Part shown: positions 60,521 through 64,000 of the stretch, piece by piece | How the letters are laid out: every line of letters starts with the position of its first letter | How positions within the stretch are numbered: the stretch's first letter is position 1 | Assembly (NCBI GenBank): GCA_964251665.1 | Contig: CAXUKO010000008.1 | Location: 242,398-306,397, forward strand | Direction: 5' to 3' | From: JBBQLG01 sp964251665 | GTDB lineage: Bacteria; Bacteroidota; Bacteroidia; Cytophagales; Spirosomataceae | DNA length: 64,000 nucleotides | The notes under the pieces: generated by a model | What the model saw: the letters and a program-made list of their open reading frames with translations, nothing else | Database searches by the model: none | What the model was told of the DNA's origin: nothing | Program-made: the position numbers and the translations under genes

Positions 60521-61384
60521 ATGATCTTAGTAACCGGAGCCACAGGCCAATTGGGCACCGCAGTCATCCGCCAGCTACTGCAAAAAGTACCGGCCAGCCA
60601 GATTGCCGCGTTCGTGCGGGACGAAGCCAAAGCTGCTAACCTGACCGAACAGGGCGTGAGCCTACGCGTGGGCACCTACGACGATATAGACGCCCTCGAC
60701 AACGCGATGCAGGGCATTGAGACGGTCCTGTTGATTGCGGGTACGGACGAGGAAAACCGGGTTCACCAACACCAGAATGTCGTAGATGCGGCCGGGAGAG
60801 CCCGTGTTCAACGGATTGCCTATACCAGCCGGGCGCTGAAAGACCCGGCAACGCTCGTGAACCGGTTGATGCTGGGGCACTTTCAGACCGAGGAGTACAT
60901 TAAGGCCAGCGGACTACCCTACACGCTGTTCCGGAACATCCTGTATATGGATGCAATTCCGCAGTTTGTGGGGGGAGACGCCGTTTTTGAGCGGGGTATC
61001 TACGTACCGGCCGGGCAGGGTAGAGTTGCTCTGGCGCTGCGAAGCGAGCAGGGTGAAGCCATAGCGAATGCCTTAGCTAGTAACGCTGAAGGCAACATAA
61101 CGTACCAACTCACGGGTAGTGAGTCGTATTCTTTTTATGATGTGGCCGTTGCTCTGACCAGTCTGTCAGGCAAGGCCGTAACTTACACGGCAGCGGAGCC
61201 GGCCACGTTTGAAACACAACTAACCGGACGCGGCCTGCCTGAAATCGTAGCCCGGCGGATAACCGGGTTTATAACCGATATTGCCAATGGTCAGGAAGAC
61301 ATTGTAAGTCGTGATCTGGAAAAACTGCTTGGCCGAAAGCCGACTGCACTCCGGGAAGGGTTAACATTGTTGTATACGCTGTAA
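60521..61384 (+). CDS. QorB/NmrA-like NAD(P)-binding quinone oxidoreductase
   Basis: This 287-residue atypical SDR begins with a nucleotide-binding GATGQLGTAVIRQLL. It continues with VSLRVGTYDDIDALDNAM and the LLIAGTDEENRVHQHQNVVDAA region, as in QorB-type quinone or NmrA-like sensor proteins. The classical SDR Tyr-x3-Lys pair is not in its usual context, as is common in this subfamily. A substrate of quinone or NADPH-sensor type is inferred. It lies 54 bases before the AraC-type regulator, and both lie between porX and a porX fragment. Confidence 0.85.
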   Translation: MILVTGATGQLGTAVIRQLLQKVPASQIAAFVRDEAKAANLTEQGVSLRVGTYDDIDALDNAMQGIETVLLIAGTDEENRVHQHQNVVDAAGRARVQRIAYTSRALKDPATLVNRLMLGHFQTEEYIKASGLPYTLFRNILYMDAIPQFVGGDAVFERGIYVPAGQGRVALALRSEQGEAIANALASNAEGNITYQLTGSESYSFYDVAVALTSLSGKAVTYTAAEPATFETQLTGRGLPEIVARRITGFITDIANGQEDIVSRDLEKLLGRKPTALREGLTLLYTL

Positions 61385-61438
61385 CACGCATTACCGGGCT
61401 TTGCACAGGGGACAGCCCAGCCATACGTCCATCCAATT

Positions 61439-62353
61439 ATGCCAACCGAGCCGCTTCTCCGAATCGATACCATAGCTGCGTATCACCAGTTTGCCGGCCT
61501 TCCCAAACCAGCCCACCCGCTGATTAGTGTGGTCCGGTTTGACGACATCAGGACATGGAGGATTGACAAGCCCAAAAGCATTGTGAATAACTTCTATTCG
61601 ATTGCATTGAAACGGAATTTTAACGGCCGACTGAAATACGGGCAACAGGCGTATGATTTTGACGACGGCGTGATGGTCTTTCTGTCCCCCGGTCAGGTGC
61701 TGACCGTTACGACGGATGAGCCCCATGCGCATACGGGCTGGCTGCTGATGATTCACCCTGATTTTTTGTGGCATACACCCCTGGCCAAAACGATCCGTCA
61801 GTACGACTATTTTGACTATACGATTCGGGAAGCCCTGTTTCTGTCCGAAAAGGAAGAATCCATGATCGTCGGCATCATCCAGCAGATTCAGCAGGAATAC
61901 CAGGCTCCGATTGACAAGTTCAGTCAAAACATCATCATCGCTCAACTCGATGTGCTGCTCAACTATGCCGAGCGGTTTTATCAGCGGCAGTTCATCACCC
62001 GGAAGATTACCAATCACAAAATTCTTGACCAGTTTGAGGCCGTACTTGAGGCTTATTTTGCCAGTGAGGAGCTACTGCAAACCGGTTTACCAACGGTCGG
62101 GTACATGGCCGAACGACTCAATCTGTCGCCTACGTACCTGAGCAGTCTGCTGAAGACGCTGACCGGCCAGAACACCCAGCAGCATATTCACGACAAGCTT
62201 ATTTCAACCGCAAAAGAACGGCTGTCAACGACTAATTTGTCGGTCAGTGAAATCGCTTACGGGCTGGGTTTCGAGCACCCTCAGTCGTTCAGTAAGTTAT
62301 TCAGGAGCAAGACCAATTCCTCCCCGCTCGAATTTCGACAGTCATTCAATTAA
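61439..62353 (+). CDS. AraC-family transcriptional regulator
   Basis: This 304-residue regulator has an N-terminal ligand-type domain (about 1-170) and a C-terminal AraC/XylS DNA-binding domain (about 200-304). The latter has VGYMAERLNLSPTYLSSLLKTLTGQ and VSEIAYGLGFEHPQSFSKLFRSKTNSSPLEFR. It probably controls the upstream oxidoreductase gene, as such pairs often do; the operator is not visible. The 3' end is followed by the porX fragment and then by non-coding DNA. Confidence 0.9.
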   Translation: MPTEPLLRIDTIAAYHQFAGLPKPAHPLISVVRFDDIRTWRIDKPKSIVNNFYSIALKRNFNGRLKYGQQAYDFDDGVMVFLSPGQVLTVTTDEPHAHTGWLLMIHPDFLWHTPLAKTIRQYDYFDYTIREALFLSEKEESMIVGIIQQIQQEYQAPIDKFSQNIIIAQLDVLLNYAERFYQRQFITRKITNHKILDQFEAVLEAYFASEELLQTGLPTVGYMAERLNLSPTYLSSLLKTLTGQNTQQHIHDKLISTAKERLSTTNLSVSEIAYGLGFEHPQSFSKLFRSKTNSSPLEFRQSFN

Positions 62354-62481
62354 GGGAGATTTTGAGTCTTGTATGGATTCGGGTCTATAGAGGCATGGCA
62401 TAAAAATTATCCGGCCATACCTCATAGTACATCACTTCGTGCCGACACTTTTTCCTTTAACGCCCGGGGGACTACTTGCCT

Positions 62482-62648
62482 TAACGTATCAACGGCCTAT
62501 GTGTTCACGCTGAAAGATTACTTATTCGCCTACCTCAACAACTGCAATCATCATGTGAATTGCTACCGGAATATCTTCCGGTACGGAGGCATCTCGCTGG
62601 AAGAAATGATTGTTCTACTTATGTAATTGAAAGCAGAATAGGAGGGAA
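62482..62648 (+). pseudogene. decayed copy of the porX 3' end
   Basis: This stretch is similar to porX 60101-60270 over its whole length and through the porX stop. The reading frame from VSTAYVFTLKDYLFAYLNN to SLEEMI mirrors the porX C-terminus, but several residues differ and a stop comes a few codons early. The upstream part of porX is missing, so it cannot be functional. An 86-codon open frame (62369-62626) crosses it but is an artefact. Confidence 0.8.
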
Positions 62649-62708
62649 CACCAATTGCCTAATCCATACAAGTGCTTCTGCAAATTAAGATTTAGACTAT
62701 GAAGCGTT

Positions 62709-62793
62709 GCCGGATGGCGGCCACCGGTGGTGCGGCAGTAACTAAGATACCGGTCGTTACCGGACGTAGGCGTCCGGGCTACAACCATCCGGC
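62709..62793. repeat. palindromic repeat remnants, CC(A/G)GACG family, copy 3
   Basis: Arms GCCGGATGG (62709-62717) and CCATCCGGC (62785-62793) bracket a segment. Its part at 62759-62782 closely matches the right arm of the element at 5551-5619. The rest of 62649-62947 shows no gene. Confidence 0.5.
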
Positions 62794-62947
62794 ATCATCT
62801 AACAATTAATTTTGACGAGTACTACAACTATTCTCTTCATATAATGCCACTTATACAACGGGAAACAACCGCTGCCTAAACCGTAAGCTTTTAGGGTGAT
62901 AGATTTCACTTTATTTAGGCTTAGCTCATCACTAAACTTACCAGCCG

Positions 62948-63487
62948 ATGCAACGTCGTCGATTCCTTCAGCTTCCCTTAGGGATTCCTGTGCTATCTCT
63001 ATACGGCTTCCCGCCCCTGGCACCTGAGAAAGGCTTTAAAGTGGAGGCCGGTAAAGACCGCTTCGACAAAAGTCTTACTTATATCGGTGCTCGGTTTGAT
63101 TTAAAAGTGTCAGGAAAAGACACTAATGGGGCAATCAGTGTTTTTGAAACTACCCGTTTTGAGAAAAAGGGGCCGATTCTCCATATGCATCCAAATCTAG
63201 ATGAGTGGTTTTATGTGATTGACGGAGAATTCAAATTTCAGTTGGGGGAGGAAATTCTTTATCTGAAGGCGGGAGATTCGTTGTTCGGGCCGCGTGGTGT
63301 TCCTCATACTTTTGTCAAGATCAGTGAAGGGGCCGCCCGGTTATTGCTCCATCATCAACCGGCTGGCCAAATGGAGGAGCAGTTTTTGGAAGGCAGCCAA
63401 CTGAAGAATCCCACGATTGAACAACGCGAAGCGAGTATGCGTAAATTTGGGATTATACCGGTTGGTCCTCCTTTATCACCGGACTGA
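62948..63487 (+). CDS. cupin-domain protein with Tat-like signal
   Basis: This 179-residue protein begins MQRRRFLQLPLGIPVLSLYG, a possible twin-arginine signal. A single cupin barrel then contains the metal-binding HMHPNLDEWFYVIDGEF and GDSLFGPRGVPHTFVKIS motifs. The conserved histidines and glutamate are present, so it is probably a metal-binding oxygenase, isomerase or lyase. The function cannot be narrowed. The GC-rich sequence ends a few bases after this gene. Confidence 0.82.
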   Translation: MQRRRFLQLPLGIPVLSLYGFPPLAPEKGFKVEAGKDRFDKSLTYIGARFDLKVSGKDTNGAISVFETTRFEKKGPILHMHPNLDEWFYVIDGEFKFQLGEEILYLKAGDSLFGPRGVPHTFVKISEGAARLLLHHQPAGQMEEQFLEGSQLKNPTIEQREASMRKFGIIPVGPPLSPD

Positions 63488-63650
63488 GTACACTCTATAA
63501 CCTATTAGAAAAGTATAAAATAACATTGGTGACTTTTTACTTCGCCAATGGCATTTTTTTAAGGATTGCTGTATATCTTATGTTATGAGATTTAACAAAG
63601 AAAAGAGTTTGAAAATATAACAAACTTATTCTAAAATATATGCAATTAAA
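63488..63650. other. AT-rich intergenic stretch
   Basis: This segment is far richer in A and T than the rest of the window and holds no gene I can support. It marks the edge of a region of different base composition. Confidence 0.6.
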
Positions 63651-63983
63651 TTATTTTACTTTCTTATAATATATTTCTTCATTGTAAGTAGGAAATATAT
63701 AATCTTTTAGTAAATATGGTTTAGTATAAACCACTTTTAATTCATTATTAGATGTAATTGAGCCAAAATATGATTTTAGAATAAATAATGCGTTTGGTGG
63801 AGTAAATGGCTTAAACTTTAGATCAGATGAAGGTTCAGTTGCAAACTTCCATGTACCTGTTTCAATTCCATTATCTGGAGTAAGACTGTCGGCAGAATAA
63901 AAATCATAGCCTGAATATGTTTCAATATATGTACTATCATCTCTAAAGGCGTGTTTGGGAATTGAAAAAGACTGGTAGTCGTG
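63651..63983 (-). pseudogene. AT-rich start-less reading frame, probable gene remnant
   Basis: An open frame of 110 codons ends with a normal stop at 63651. Its product has a natural look (GIETGTWKFATEPSSDLKFKP, then KVVYTKPYLLKDYIF). Upstream it is closed by a TGA at 63986-63984 and holds no ATG start. It may be the 3' end of a gene cut by a frameshift or insertion, or a gene using a rare start. No family was recognised. The window ends just beyond. Confidence 0.45.
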
Positions 63984-64000
63984 TCACCTTTGTGGTCGCC

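Noticed and set aside
62369..62626. 86-codon frame as a gene of its own
   Set aside because: Its second half is the decayed porX 3' end and its first half shows nothing recognisable.

Overview
The window looks like chromosomal DNA of a Bacteroidota bacterium of the order Cytophagales, most likely Spirosoma or a close relative. This is inferred from gene content, not from a database match. Pointers are a DUF5686 protein, PorX (regulator of the type IX secretion system), the TamB/TamL pair with TamL as a lipoprotein, the block parA-parB-DUF5683-dapB-lepB, the carboxyspermidine enzymes, a TIGR02757 protein, and several TAnnTTTG promoter boxes of the Bacteroidota type. GC content is moderately high and even until about 63.5 kb, where it drops sharply. 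Coding density is high. I saw no rRNA, tRNA, CRISPR array, transposase or integrase.

Layout. 0-2.7 kb: a large outer-membrane DUF5686 protein. 2.7-11.3 kb: a co-directional surface-sugar cluster with a GT-B-like transferase, an SpsF-type cytidylyltransferase, a two-gene transketolase, a HemL-like aminotransferase, an SDR oxidoreductase, a KdsC-like phosphatase and a short NeuB-like synthase. A zeta-type kinase with a small overlapping partner sits inside it. Together the sugar genes suggest a CMP-activated nonulosonic-type sugar. 11.4-13.5 kb: a sterol-desaturase-family protein, an SMR-like transporter and an orphan eutC on the opposite strand. 13.6-21.1 kb: tamB and tamL. 21.1-23 kb: small envelope proteins and a hydrolase. 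23.3-27.7 kb: parA, parB, DUF5683, dapB and lepB, then convergent ung. 28.5-33.5 kb: apaG, a methyltransferase, a haem/copper lipoprotein, a three-repeat PepSY-like lipoprotein and a yellow-family protein. 33.5-38.3 kb (minus strand): a DEAD-box helicase with a long leader, a PabB-like enzyme and a NYN-cold-shock fusion.

38.4-47.6 kb: hisB, a 38-residue membrane peptide, an acyltransferase, lpxB and queD, hldD, a subtilase, an Xaa-Pro aminopeptidase, a TetR regulator and a WapI-like protein. 48-54.2 kb: carboxyspermidine dehydrogenase and decarboxylase with a secreted protein and two TonB-type proteins between them, then an ALDH7-type dehydrogenase. 54.3-58.5 kb: an aldose-epimerase-like protein, a TIGR02757 protein, a LysM-RlpA protein and kdsB. 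58.7-62.6 kb: porX, a QorB-like reductase and an AraC regulator, followed by a decayed second copy of the porX 3' end. 62.9 kb to the end: a cupin protein and an AT-rich tail with a start-less reading frame.

Intergenic DNA is rich in long hairpins. Some are plain terminators between convergent genes. Others form at least two sequence-related families, and one of these supplies the last codons and the stop of kdsB. Envelope themes recur: LPS (kdsB, lpxB, hldD), surface sugar, Tam export, TonB and T9SS regulation.
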